Part shown: piece after piece, positions 42,360 through 50,590 of the stretch | Numbering within the stretch: position 1 is the first letter of the stretch | Layout: every line of letters begins with the position of its first letter | Assembly (NCBI RefSeq): GCF_013128195.2 | Contig: NZ_CP053452.2 | Location: forward strand, 6,944,001-7,008,000 | Direction: 5' to 3' | DNA from: Frigoriglobus tundricola | Lineage (GTDB): Bacteria > Planctomycetota > Planctomycetia > Gemmatales > Gemmataceae | DNA: 64,000 nucleotides | The notes under the pieces: generated by a model | Databases searched by the model: none | The model's input: only the letters and a program-made list of their open reading frames with translations | What the model was told of the DNA's origin: nothing | Made by a program: the position numbers and the translations under genes

Positions 42360-42532
42360 CGATGGGCAGGTCTTCTGGCTTACGGCTCGTAGCGACGTCG
42401 CCCGCCTTCCCGCGGTCGCCCGCAGTGGCTCGTGGGTGACGTCTGGCCGAACACAGCAGCGGCCCTGCGCCGGACTCGCACCGGCTTCCCTCTTCGTCCG
42501 CGGTGAATCGCTCCCCGCGGAACCCGTCAGGC
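42360..42532 (-). promoter_or_regulatory. cobalamin (B12) riboswitch
   Basis: On the minus strand, in order: GGGTTCC; GAGGGAAGCCGGTGCGAGTC with CCGGCGCAGGGCCGC; CTGCTGTG; CCACTGCGG; CGGGAAGGCG; and the B12 box AAGCCAGAAGACCTGCCC. The order and spacing match the AdoCbl/Cbl riboswitch class. Downstream, a T6 run on the minus strand (42272-42277) after a GC-rich stretch could be the tail of a terminator-type expression platform. The first gene downstream is the DUF1559 gene. Confidence 0.9.
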
Positions 42533-42656
42533 TGAGCTAAGATACCGAGCCACGTGGGCGCGTCAACGTGCCGGCGCACGAGTTGCACGAACACCACCGC
42601 GGGTTCTGCGGAGTTTCGCCGACTCGTTACGTCTCGGCCCCTGGGTCGTGCTGACT

Positions 42657-43340
42657 ATGTCCACCCCGAAGCGCCCCAAGAAGCAGCCGTTCGACATCGA
42701 GAAAGCGATGCCGCTCCTCCGGGAGGCCGTCGCTCCGTATCCGAAGGCGGCACTATTCGAGTTGTACGCCGAAGGACACACCTCCGTTTTCGAGATACTC
42801 ATTGCGTGCATCATTTCCATCCGCACGCACGACGAGGTCACGCTTCCGGCTGCGCGACGGCTGTTCGCGGCCGCCCGTACACCGGCGGCAGTGGCGGACC
42901 TTTCGGTCAAGCAGATCGATCCCCTCATCTCCCCGTGCACGTTCCACGACGTGAAGGCCAAGACCATTCGCGACATCGCGATCGGCGCCCGCGACGAGCA
43001 CGGCGGGACGCTCCCGTGCGACCCCGAAACGCTCATGGCGTTCAAGGGCGTCGGCCCGAAGTGCGCGCACCTGGCACTCGGCATCGCGTGCGACATGATG
43101 CTGACGGGCGTCGATATTCACGTCCACCGCGTGACGAACCGATGGGGCTACGTGGCCGCAAAAACGCCCGAGAAGACGATGGAGCAGCTCCACGAGAAGT
43201 TGCCCCGGCACTTCCGAGTGGAGATCAACGCGCTCCTCGTGCCCTTCGGAAAGCACATTTGCACCGGTGAGCGGCCGAAGTGTTCGACGTGTCCGTTAAT
43301 CGGCATGTGTCGGCAGGTGGGCGTTCTCGCACCTCAATGA
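42657..43340 (+). CDS. nth: endonuclease III (DNA glycosylase/AP lyase)
   Basis: A 227-residue base-excision repair enzyme for oxidised pyrimidines. The helix-hairpin-helix is FKGVGPKCAHLALG with the catalytic Lys, the catalytic Asp lies in TGVDIHVHRVTNRWG, and the 4Fe-4S loop is C-x6-C-x2-C-x5-C at residues 202-218. ATG 42657 is preferred over the upstream GTG at 42648. It is divergent from the riboswitch-controlled gene. Confidence 0.92.
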   Translation: MSTPKRPKKQPFDIEKAMPLLREAVAPYPKAALFELYAEGHTSVFEILIACIISIRTHDEVTLPAARRLFAAARTPAAVADLSVKQIDPLISPCTFHDVKAKTIRDIAIGARDEHGGTLPCDPETLMAFKGVGPKCAHLALGIACDMMLTGVDIHVHRVTNRWGYVAAKTPEKTMEQLHEKLPRHFRVEINALLVPFGKHICTGERPKCSTCPLIGMCRQVGVLAPQ

Positions 43341-43356
43341 GCGCCTGGCGCGCAAT

Positions 43357-43385
43357 GGGCACGAGCGGATCGTCCGCTCGTGCCC
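43357..43385. terminator. hairpin after endonuclease III
   Basis: A perfect GGGCACGAGCGGA/TCCGCTCGTGCCC stem with a tiny loop, 16 bases after the stop codon, without a T-tract. Likely terminator for the convergent pair nth and the 43493 gene. Confidence 0.6.
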
Positions 43386-43416
43386 GTAGAACATGCAGGT
43401 TGCCAGTGCGTGCGTT

Positions 43417-43475
43417 TCCCGGGACCGTGGCCACCGCGGTTGCAATGACCGGCCGAGCCGGCCGCGGTCCCGGGA
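43417..43475. terminator. second hairpin between convergent genes
   Basis: TCCCGGGACCG (43417-43427) pairs with CGGTCCCGGGA (43465-43475); the loop itself contains a CCGGCC/GGCCGG pair. It lies just downstream of the minus-strand gene at 43493. Confidence 0.55.
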
Positions 43476-43492
43476 CAGAAACCGAGCCCGAC

Positions 43493-43954
43493 TCACTTCC
43501 GCGGCGGCATGGTGCCCGGGAGGTTGGTGTTCGGCATTGTCAACGGAGCCGTTCCGCCGGCCGGGTACATGCCGCCGGGGTAGTAGCCGCTCGAGTACGG
43601 CTGGCTCGGGAAGCCGCCCATCGTGTTAATCCCGCTGCCGGCGTAGTAGCTGCCATCTGCGCCGAGCGTGTAGATCTGGCCATCGGTGCCCCGGACCACA
43701 GTCGCTTGACCGCCAATGGTCTGCGTGCCGTAGCCGACCCGACCCATACCAGGGGCGCCCATGTAACCGGGTGCGCCCATGTAACCAGGGGCACCAGACG
43801 AGCAGCCGCCGCAGGGGGCCGGAGCCACAGCCGCAGAACCGCAGCCGCCGCAGCCGGAAGACGCACCGCGCTTCCGCTTGCCACAGGCGGAGGCGTCGTC
43901 GGTCAAAACGGCGGTGGCGGAGAGAGCCAGGGCGAACAGAATCAAGGTGCGCAT
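43493..43954 (-). CDS. secreted Gly/Cys-rich small protein
   Basis: A 153-residue exported protein: a signal peptide (LILFALALSATAVLTDDASA), then a Cys/Gly head (CGKRKRGASSGCGGCGS, CGGCSS), tandem repeats of GAPGYM, and a Tyr/Gly/Pro-rich tail (SSGYYPGGMYPAGG). Proteins of this style are common in planctomycetes; a cell-surface or matrix role is a guess. Start ATG 43954. Confidence 0.65.
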   Translation of the reverse strand: MRTLILFALALSATAVLTDDASACGKRKRGASSGCGGCGSAAVAPAPCGGCSSGAPGYMGAPGYMGAPGMGRVGYGTQTIGGQATVVRGTDGQIYTLGADGSYYAGSGINTMGGFPSQPYSSGYYPGGMYPAGGTAPLTMPNTNLPGTMPPRK

Positions 43955-44148
43955 CGCGATCCCTCACTACCGGGGCGGGCGGTCAAAGTGACTACCGGAA
44001 GGGGCGCCCCGATGGGCACGAGATGTATGCAATTGGTGCGCCGTGCCTGCCCCTAAAATCCCTAAACTGCGCATATTCTGAGTGATATTGGTCTTAAATT
44101 GGCCTTTATGGCGCAGTGATGGCCTTTTTGCCCGGAAACACAGGACTT

Positions 44149-44349
44149 TGCCCTGGGCTGAGGAATCGCAGACCTTCCGCCTGCATGAATGTCTCCACTT
44201 CGCGGGGATGGGTAATGGCCGGGGTGCGATCGGCTCGCGGTGCGCATCGCAACGGAACAACCGTGTTACAGCAACCGGGGCGTCGCGCCCGCTCGCGGAC
44301 CACACTTCGGGCCACAACTCGGGGGAGGGATTCCGCAGCCCAGGGCAAC
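44149..44349. repeat. inverted pair TTGCCCTGGGCTG-GGAATC with 155-nt spacer
   Basis: The gap 43967-44359 holds no gene that I can support. Its main structure is an inverted pair at about 44149-44169 and 44328-44349 (TTGCCCTGGGCTG(A/C)GGAATC), which match at all but one position over 20 bases. Confidence 0.6.
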
Positions 44350-44359
44350 GTCTGGTTTC

Positions 44360-45610
44360 TCACCCCCGGCGCGCGGGGCGGTTGAACTTTCGGTCGAGGA
44401 GTTCGTAAATCTGGGCCGAGATGCCGCGCGGGGGGATCAGGCGGCGGAGCGACCGCCAGTAGCGCGTGTTCAGGAACTCCCGGAACCCGTTACTGTCGAT
44501 CGGATTGGTCGACAGATCGAGGGTCGTGACGCGCTCGAGGTGCCGGCCGTTCGCGAGCGCCCGGGCGCCGTCGTCGCTGATCCCGCAATTCGCCAATCGT
44601 AGCACCGTCAGGTTTTCCAGGTACGGGCAGTCGGCCAGCATCTTCGCACCGGCGTTGCCGAGCGTTTCATTGGCGCTCAGATCGAGTTCGGTCAGCCGCA
44701 CCTCGCTGGACACACCGGCCGGCAGATGGCCGATGATCGCCTGCAACCCGTATGCGGTGAGGTCGTTGCCCGACAGGTCGAGGACCGGCACGCGGAGCAG
44801 GTCGTGCGCGCGGCCGAGCGAGAGCAAACGCGGGAGGCCGACGTCGCAGCCGGACAGCCCCAAACGGTGCAGGGCCGTCAGCCGGTCGGACCCCGCGACG
44901 GCTTCCGCTCCGGCCGGACCGAGAGGGTTGTTCCGCAGTTCCAGCCGGCGGAGCTTCCCGAGACTCGCCGACGCCGCCAGCGCCCGTGCGCCGGTCTCAC
45001 CGATCTCGTTCTCGCTCAGGTCGAGTTCTTCGAGGTTGGCCAGGTTCGGTGAGAGGGCCAGTTGTTCGGCGGCGTCGTCCGCGAACCGGTTGCGGGTCAG
45101 TGTGAGGCGCCGGAGCCCGGACAGGTGTTCGGACCGGGCCACGGCGCGCGCGAGCGGTTCACCGGTGTGTGACGCGTGGATGGTAAGGGCCGCCAGCCGG
45201 CTCAGGTACGGGCACTGCAATACGTCCGGTAGGCCCTCGCTCACGTCGAGCAGGTGAACGTGCCGCACCGGAGCGGCTTCGAAAATCTCGTCCGCGTTCC
45301 GCAGAAAGAGCTTCGCCCCGACGTTGATCTCGTCCACGAACCCGCGGCGGAACACGCACCCGCTCGCCAGCCGGCGGAGCGGCGCCTCCCACTCCTCGCG
45401 GTGCGCTTCCAACAGGTCGCGCTCCACAACCGCCAGAACCTTGCGCGCGGCCGCATCGGGCGGCAGCTCCGCCAACGCGAGTTGCACGCGGATGAACCGG
45501 CCACGCGGGTCGCCTTCCTCGTCGAGCCAGTCGGCGAAGATGAGCCGCTGCGCGTCGTCGTCCGGGTAGGCGCGAATCCGCTGGAGGAACGCTTTCGCCT
45601 CGGTTTGCAT
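44360..45610 (-). CDS. TIGR02996-type leucine-rich repeat protein
   Basis: A 416-residue protein. The first 45 residues are the planctomycete-specific TIGR02996 domain (FLQRIRAYPDDDAQRLIFAD with WLDEEGDPRGRFIRVQ). They are followed by ribonuclease-inhibitor-type leucine-rich repeats, about 8-10 copies from residue 130 on (LTLTRNRFADDAAEQLAL, LDLSENEIGETGARALA, LDLSTNPIDSNGFREFL). It is likely a cytoplasmic protein-interaction scaffold. A second protein of the same architecture is at 52955-54406. It is divergent from the DUF1559 gene at 45786. Confidence 0.85.
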   Translation of the reverse strand: MQTEAKAFLQRIRAYPDDDAQRLIFADWLDEEGDPRGRFIRVQLALAELPPDAAARKVLAVVERDLLEAHREEWEAPLRRLASGCVFRRGFVDEINVGAKLFLRNADEIFEAAPVRHVHLLDVSEGLPDVLQCPYLSRLAALTIHASHTGEPLARAVARSEHLSGLRRLTLTRNRFADDAAEQLALSPNLANLEELDLSENEIGETGARALAASASLGKLRRLELRNNPLGPAGAEAVAGSDRLTALHRLGLSGCDVGLPRLLSLGRAHDLLRVPVLDLSGNDLTAYGLQAIIGHLPAGVSSEVRLTELDLSANETLGNAGAKMLADCPYLENLTVLRLANCGISDDGARALANGRHLERVTTLDLSTNPIDSNGFREFLNTRYWRSLRRLIPPRGISAQIYELLDRKFNRPARRG

Positions 45611-45703
45611 TTCAGATCCCGTGGAACCGGCCGCGTTCCAGTGTAGCACGCCGCAATCCGTCACCCGTTTCGGTCGAGAGCAATTTTGCACACCCGAATT
45701 CAC

Positions 45704-45732
45704 TTGAAAAGTGATGGCGAATTATGTTAATT
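45704..45732 (+). promoter_or_regulatory. possible promoter of the DUF1559/lipoprotein pair
   Basis: TTGAAA (45704-45709) and TTAATT (45727-45732) are spaced by 17 in an unusually AT-rich 60-bp patch, about 55 bases before ATG 45786. AGGAG precedes that ATG by about 11 bases. Confidence 0.35.
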
Positions 45733-45785
45733 AGTCTAGGCTAATATTGGGTATTCACCGTGACTAGTAACAGGAGTCTCTAAAA

Positions 45786-46853
45786 ATGAGTCCACGCCAA
45801 CGCACGGCTTTCACGCTAATCGAATTGCTGGTGGTGATCGCGATCATCGCGATCCTGATCGGCCTGCTGCTCCCCACCGTCCAGAAAGTGCGCGACGCGG
45901 CGGCTCGTGTTCAGTGTTCAAACAACCTCAAGCAAATCGGTCTGGCGCTCCACAACTACGAAAACGCCAACGGCTCCTTCCCGGCCGCTTATGCGTTTCT
46001 GTCGGTGCCCGATCCGGCGGCGCCGAGCGGAACGGGGTCCTACGGGTCCTCCGCATTCGTCCTGATCCTGCCGTATTTGGAGCAGGGAAATGTGTACCAG
46101 CAAATCGATGTCACCAGGGCCGCCTTGAACCCGGTGAACATGCCGCCGAACAACCCGGCCTACGCGACACCCATCAAGGCGTTCTTGTGTCCCGCGGCGC
46201 CGGGAACCCCTGCTGCCGATTACACGGCCGAACTGGCCAACAGCTTCAACAACTTCGGGGCCGCCCTCGCGCCCGCGACGGGGCTGATCTTCGGGCGGTC
46301 CGACTACGCCCCGGACGCCGGCATGTCCGCGAACATACCGGGGATCAGCATCCACGCCGGCGCCTCGATCATCTGCCAGCCCCCGGACGGCCCGGTGCGC
46401 ATCGTCGCCATTTCCGATGGCACGTCGAACACGATGATGGTCGTCGAGGACGCCGGGCGCCCGGGGTGGTACGGGAGCCGGGGCGTCGCGGCGCAACCGA
46501 CCATCGGTGGCTACGCACCGGTCATGGGGAGCTACCAGGGCGGGGCCGTCGGCCCGGCGCCGCAGGGCGGAGGGGCCTGGGCCGATCCGCTGAACTACAT
46601 CGCCACGAACGGCTCCGATCCGAGCGGGTCCGGCATCGCGGCCGGAGGTGCGTTCATGGGGATGCCGGCCGCTCCGTGGTCGTGCGCCAACGGGTGCAGC
46701 AACGATAGCGAGATCTTCGCCTTCCACACGGGCGGCAGTAACGTCGCGTTCGGTGACGGCTCCGTGCGGTTCGTTCGCAACGGGCTCACCATGAACCAGA
46801 TGCAGGCGCTGCTCAGTCGGGCGGGGGGCGAAGTGATCTCGTTCGACTACTGA
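45786..46853 (+). CDS. DUF1559 prepilin-like protein
   Basis: A 355-residue pseudopilin-type protein. The leader [20 protein letters not shown] follows MSPRQRTA, then [30 protein letters not shown] typical of DUF1559. It ends with the family's [16 protein letters not shown] and a Gly-Glu-Val-Ile tail. A start with AGGAG upstream makes ATG 45786 secure. It is followed 72 bases later by a lipoprotein gene, the common planctomycete pairing. Confidence 0.9.
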   Translation: MSPRQRTAFTLIELLVVIAIIAILIGLLLPTVQKVRDAAARVQCSNNLKQIGLALHNYENANGSFPAAYAFLSVPDPAAPSGTGSYGSSAFVLILPYLEQGNVYQQIDVTRAALNPVNMPPNNPAYATPIKAFLCPAAPGTPAADYTAELANSFNNFGAALAPATGLIFGRSDYAPDAGMSANIPGISIHAGASIICQPPDGPVRIVAISDGTSNTMMVVEDAGRPGWYGSRGVAAQPTIGGYAPVMGSYQGGAVGPAPQGGGAWADPLNYIATNGSDPSGSGIAAGGAFMGMPAAPWSCANGCSNDSEIFAFHTGGSNVAFGDGSVRFVRNGLTMNQMQALLSRAGGEVISFDY

Positions 46854-46925
46854 TTTCGCAGCGCGGTCGTCGCCAGGGGGTGACGGACCCCTGGTGATTA
46901 TCCCCTCTTTCCGGAGTCACCTCCC

Positions 46926-47345
46926 ATGAACAAACTCGCGTTCTCCACCGCCGCCGTGCTGGCTCTCAGTTGCGCCTCGTGCGGGGACACGAACCGCATC
47001 TATCCGGTATCGGGTCGGGTGACGTACCACGGCGCACCGGCGGCCGGCGCGACCGTGTTCTTCTATCGCCAGGGCGGCGACCCGGTGAACGAGCACTCGG
47101 TGATGGGCATTGTCCGGGAGGACGGGTCGTTCGAACTGGTGTGCGGGTCGCTGGGCACCGGCGCCCCGCCGGGCGAGTACGACGTCGCGATCGAATGGAA
47201 GCCCGTTTCGGGACAGAGCAAGGGTCGGCCCCAGCACGGCCCCGATAAACTCAAGGGGCGCTACGCCGATCCGAAGCGCCCCGGCTTTCGCGTCACCATC
47301 AAGCCCGAGCGGAACGTCCTCGCACCGTTCGAAGTCGGGGACTGA
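46926..47345 (+). CDS. lipoprotein with transthyretin-like fold, DUF1559 partner
   Basis: A 139-residue predicted lipoprotein: LALSCASCGD gives a lipobox-like end to the signal. It is followed by a carboxypeptidase-regulatory-like beta sandwich (VSGRVTYHGAPAAGATVFFY, GIVREDGSFEL, PPGEYDVAIEW). Such proteins are routinely encoded right after DUF1559 genes in planctomycetes, so a shared envelope structure is probable. The exact modified Cys (18 or 21) is uncertain. Confidence 0.75.
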   Translation: MNKLAFSTAAVLALSCASCGDTNRIYPVSGRVTYHGAPAAGATVFFYRQGGDPVNEHSVMGIVREDGSFELVCGSLGTGAPPGEYDVAIEWKPVSGQSKGRPQHGPDKLKGRYADPKRPGFRVTIKPERNVLAPFEVGD

Positions 47346-47397
47346 CCGCTCACCGGCCCGTCCTTCACCTTCGTGACGTCTTTGGGGTCCGAGCCGA

Positions 47398-48015
47398 TCA
47401 GACCGACGGGTTCGTGAGACGTTCTGCTCCTCGGTGGCCGCGCCGGCGGCGTTCGGCCGCCACCCACACGCACACCACCACACCGCCGACGGTCGCGGTC
47501 GCGTAGGCGACGAGGTGGTAGCACGCGACCGTGAACAGCGCGGTGTGGCGCTCCGCCGGCACGAGGTCGGTCATCCCGGCGTCGAGCGTGAGCCCGAGCA
47601 TCTCGGAGTGGTGCCAGACACTCACGCCGGTCGCCGCCGTGACGAACGCGAGCGCGCCGACGAGGAGGAGCAGGGGCCGCACGAGTTCGCGCGGGGCCAG
47701 TTTAGGGTTCGGGCCGAGCGTCGCGAGCAGTCCGATGACGTACCCGAGCAGCACCCCGCCCCACCACCCACCGAGGAAGCCCCAACTGATCCCCAGGAGG
47801 GTCGGATCGGTCAGCCCCGGGATCGGCGGGTGCAGCACCGTGAAGTATTCCGGGCAGAGCCGCGCGGACACCTGATCCTGGAGGATCGCGTACCCCACGA
47901 TCGCCACGAGTCCCATCAGCGCGAAGCGGTACCGCGGCACTCCGGCGGCCAGGACCACGAGTATCCCGCACATGACGAGTGGTAAGACGATCTGCTGCCA
48001 TTCGATCGGTGCCAT
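47398..48015 (-). CDS. multi-pass membrane protein, unknown function
   Basis: A 205-residue protein with about five predicted membrane helices (IVLPLVMCGILVVLAAGV, FALMGLVAIVGYAIL, GFLGGWWGGVLLGYVIGLLA, LLLLVGALAFVTAATGV and a C-terminal ATVGGVVVCVWVA) and a basic tail RRRRGHRG. I do not recognise it. It is divergent from the macro-domain gene. Confidence 0.6.
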   Translation of the reverse strand: MAPIEWQQIVLPLVMCGILVVLAAGVPRYRFALMGLVAIVGYAILQDQVSARLCPEYFTVLHPPIPGLTDPTLLGISWGFLGGWWGGVLLGYVIGLLATLGPNPKLAPRELVRPLLLLVGALAFVTAATGVSVWHHSEMLGLTLDAGMTDLVPAERHTALFTVACYHLVAYATATVGGVVVCVWVAAERRRRGHRGAERLTNPSV

Positions 48016-48092
48016 GTCGTTTCTCTTCTGACTTTGTGTTCCCGCGATGTCGGTGTGATTATCTTCCCATCCCCAACGCGAGGAGCGAACCC

Positions 48093-48560
48093 GTGCCCAT
48101 CCACTACCTTACTGGCGACCTGTTCGTGAACCGTGAGAGGGCGGAGGCGCTCGCGCACGGGTGCAACTGTGCCGGGTCGATGGGCGCCGGCATCGCGGTC
48201 GGGTTCCGGGAGCGCTACCCGGCGATGTTCGAGGAGTTCCGGCGGCGATGCAAGGCAAAGCCGCCGGAGTTCGTCCTCGGTGACGTTTTTCTGTGGCGCG
48301 AGGAGGGGAAGCCGGCGGTCTTCAACCTCGGCACGCAACCGCGGCCCGGGCGCGGGGCGACGTACCCCATCGTGGAAGTCGCGCTCCGGGCGCTCCGCAG
48401 CGCGGCCGACGAGGCCGGTATCCGGACGATCGCCGTGCCGCGGATCGCGGCCGGCTACGGCGGGCTGTCGTGGAAAAAGGTGCGGGCACAGGTCGAAGCG
48501 GTGTTCGCGGACTGGCCGGGTATGCTGTACGTTTACGAGGGGTACAAAGCGGGCGAGTGA
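48093..48560 (+). CDS. macro-domain (ADP-ribose-binding) protein
   Basis: A 155-residue macro domain. It starts IHYLTGDLF and has the ligand loop AHGCNCAGSMGAGIAVGF, with VFNLGTQPRPGRGATYPIVE and VPRIAAGYGGLSWKKV. This is the ALC1/TARG1-like pattern, so it probably binds or hydrolyses ADP-ribose derivatives. Start GTG 48093 has AGGAG upstream. It ends 46 bases before rlmN. Confidence 0.85.
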   Translation: MPIHYLTGDLFVNRERAEALAHGCNCAGSMGAGIAVGFRERYPAMFEEFRRRCKAKPPEFVLGDVFLWREEGKPAVFNLGTQPRPGRGATYPIVEVALRALRSAADEAGIRTIAVPRIAAGYGGLSWKKVRAQVEAVFADWPGMLYVYEGYKAGE

Positions 48561-48606
48561 GGGGCCGGAGTTCCCCACGTACCCGCGGCGCCTTAGAATA
48601 ACAGCT

Positions 48607-49791
48607 ATGTCTGCAACTCTGCCAGTTCTCGATTCCGACTTCAAGCCGCCGGCCGCGTCCGGCGCGCCGGTGAAACCGGGCATTCTCGACGTGCCGGCCG
48701 ACACGCTGCGCGCGTGGCTCGCCGAGCGCGGGCAGCCGCCCATGCGCGTCGGCCAGATCCGCCGGCAGATCCTCGCCGGCCGCGCGACGACCTTCGAGGA
48801 AATGTCCGACCTCCCCAAGTCGCTCCGCAGCGATCTGGCCGAGTCGTTTTCCGTTTTCTCCACCCGCGTCGAAATGCACCTGTTTGCCAAGGACGACACG
48901 CACAAACTCGTTCTGAGGTTGGCCGACGACCGGATGATCGAGGCGGTCCTCATTCAGGACGACGGCCGCGCGACCGCGTGCATCAGCACGCAGGTCGGCT
49001 GTGGGATGGGGTGCGTGTTCTGCGCCAGTGGGCTCAACGGGGTCGTGCGGAACCTGACCACCGGCGAGATGCTCGAACAGTTGGTGCGCTTGCGGAACCT
49101 GACCGATGCGAACAGCACGAACCCGGACCGCGCGCCGCGGCTCACGAACGTCGTCGTGATGGGCATGGGCGAACCGCTCGCGAATCTGGAGAATTTGCTG
49201 GAAGCGCTCGCCGTTGCCGGGGATAAGAACGGGCTGTGCATCGGCGCGCGACACGTCACGATTTCGACCGTCGGGCTGCCCGCCAAGATCAAGCGGCTCG
49301 CGGAGAGCGGGAAGCAGTACAGCCTCGCGGTGTCGCTGCACGCGCCCAACGACGAACTCCGCACGCGGATCGTGCCGACCAACGACAAGACCGGGCTCGA
49401 CGCGATCCTCGCCGCGGCGGACGAGTTTTATTCGACGACCGGGCGGCAGGTGACGTACGAATACGTGGTACTCGGTGGGTTGAACGATCAGCCGCACCAC
49501 GCGAAGCAACTCGCCGGGCTGCTCGCGGGACGGAAAGCCCACGTCAACCTGATCCCCTGGAACGACGTGGACGGGCTGCCGTACCGCCGCCCCCAGGACG
49601 CCGACCTCCAGGGGCTGATCGACACGCTCCGCCGGTCCGCCGTCAGCGTGAAGGTGCGCAAACGCAAAGGGTCCGAGATCGACGCCGCGTGCGGGCAACT
49701 GCGCCGCAAGGTCGAACGGGAGGTTGCGGACGGCAGCCAGGACGGCCGGGAGCCGGGGGAGTCGGGAAAGCCGGCCGCCGCCGGTGCCTGA
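48607..49791 (+). CDS. rlmN: 23S rRNA (adenine2503-C2)-methyltransferase RlmN
   Basis: A 394-residue radical-SAM methyltransferase. The Fe-S motif is CGMGCVFC, with Cys132, Cys136 and Cys139, followed by VVVMGMGEPLANLENLLEAL, the ISTVGLP block, SLAVSLHAPNDELR, VTYEYVVLGGLND and INLIPWND-like VNLIPWNDVDG. It methylates A2503 of 23S rRNA and some tRNAs. A second Cys near the end (AACGQLRRK) is the expected methyl-carrying residue. The N-terminal 25 residues are a non-conserved extension. Confidence 0.92.
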   Translation: MSATLPVLDSDFKPPAASGAPVKPGILDVPADTLRAWLAERGQPPMRVGQIRRQILAGRATTFEEMSDLPKSLRSDLAESFSVFSTRVEMHLFAKDDTHKLVLRLADDRMIEAVLIQDDGRATACISTQVGCGMGCVFCASGLNGVVRNLTTGEMLEQLVRLRNLTDANSTNPDRAPRLTNVVVMGMGEPLANLENLLEALAVAGDKNGLCIGARHVTISTVGLPAKIKRLAESGKQYSLAVSLHAPNDELRTRIVPTNDKTGLDAILAAADEFYSTTGRQVTYEYVVLGGLNDQPHHAKQLAGLLAGRKAHVNLIPWNDVDGLPYRRPQDADLQGLIDTLRRSAVSVKVRKRKGSEIDAACGQLRRKVEREVADGSQDGREPGESGKPAAAGA

Positions 49792-49865
49792 CCGCCCGGA
49801 CCGCGGCTTCTGTACTAGGCTATCCGTAGCCCCTCTCGGTCCCGATCCCCGTATCCCTGACGATA

Positions 49866-50540
49866 ATGTCGATCGGACACACCAGTTCGCTGATGGCCCT
49901 CCGCGATCCGGACATCCGGTTGATGCTCCTCGTGCGCAACGACGACGACACGGCCGCGTTCTCCGAACTGGTCGAGCGCTTTCAGCACCGGCTCGTCGCC
50001 GTCATGCACCACCTCGTCGGCAGCGCCGACGAGGCGGAGGACCTGGCGCAGGAGGTGTTCCTCCGCGTCTACCGCACGCGGAAAAAGTACACCCCGAAGG
50101 CCAAGTTCTCCACCTGGCTGTTCACCATCGCCAACAACCTCGCGCTCAACGCCCTCCGCGACCGCCAGCGGCGGCCGGTCCTCCCGCTGGAGGTGCGGGA
50201 CTCGGGGCCGCTCGGCCCGCGGCCGGCGGAAGCGCTCGCGCCCAACCGCGACGAGCCGCCGACGCACAACCTCCAGCAGCAGGAACTGGCCGACGTGATC
50301 CGCCGGGCGCTCGACGGCCTGAACGAGCGGCAGCGGATGGCGATCGTGCTGAACAAGTTCGAGGACATGAACTACGCGGACATCGCCGACGTCATGGGGC
50401 TGACCACGAAAGCAGTAAAATCGCTACTCAGTCGCGCGCGGAGCAAGCTGCGCGAGGTCCTTCAGGGTTACATCTACATGGACGGCGACCCGCCCCCGCC
50501 GGCGGACGAGGACCCGGGCGACGGTGGGGCGGACGGCTGA
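49866..50540 (+). CDS. ECF RNA polymerase sigma factor
   Basis: A 224-residue sigma-70 family protein. Region 2 is visible in FSELVERFQHRLVAVMHHLV with EDLAQEVFLRVYR and FSTWLFTIANNLALNALRD. Region 4 is RQRMAIVLNKFEDMNYADIA with AVKSLLSRARSKLRE. An acidic Pro-rich tail follows. The next gene encodes a membrane protein with an anti-sigma-like N-terminus, so the two probably form a pair. Confidence 0.9.
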   Translation: MSIGHTSSLMALRDPDIRLMLLVRNDDDTAAFSELVERFQHRLVAVMHHLVGSADEAEDLAQEVFLRVYRTRKKYTPKAKFSTWLFTIANNLALNALRDRQRRPVLPLEVRDSGPLGPRPAEALAPNRDEPPTHNLQQQELADVIRRALDGLNERQRMAIVLNKFEDMNYADIADVMGLTTKAVKSLLSRARSKLREVLQGYIYMDGDPPPPADEDPGDGGADG

Positions 50541-50590
50541 CAGGACGCGGGGCCGCCCGGCACCGGTCGGGCTCTGGGGAAGGTGACCAC

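Noticed and set aside
42301-42560. Plus-strand short coding frame over the riboswitch
   Set aside because: The conserved riboswitch blocks on the minus strand explain the sequence; the frame has no homology.
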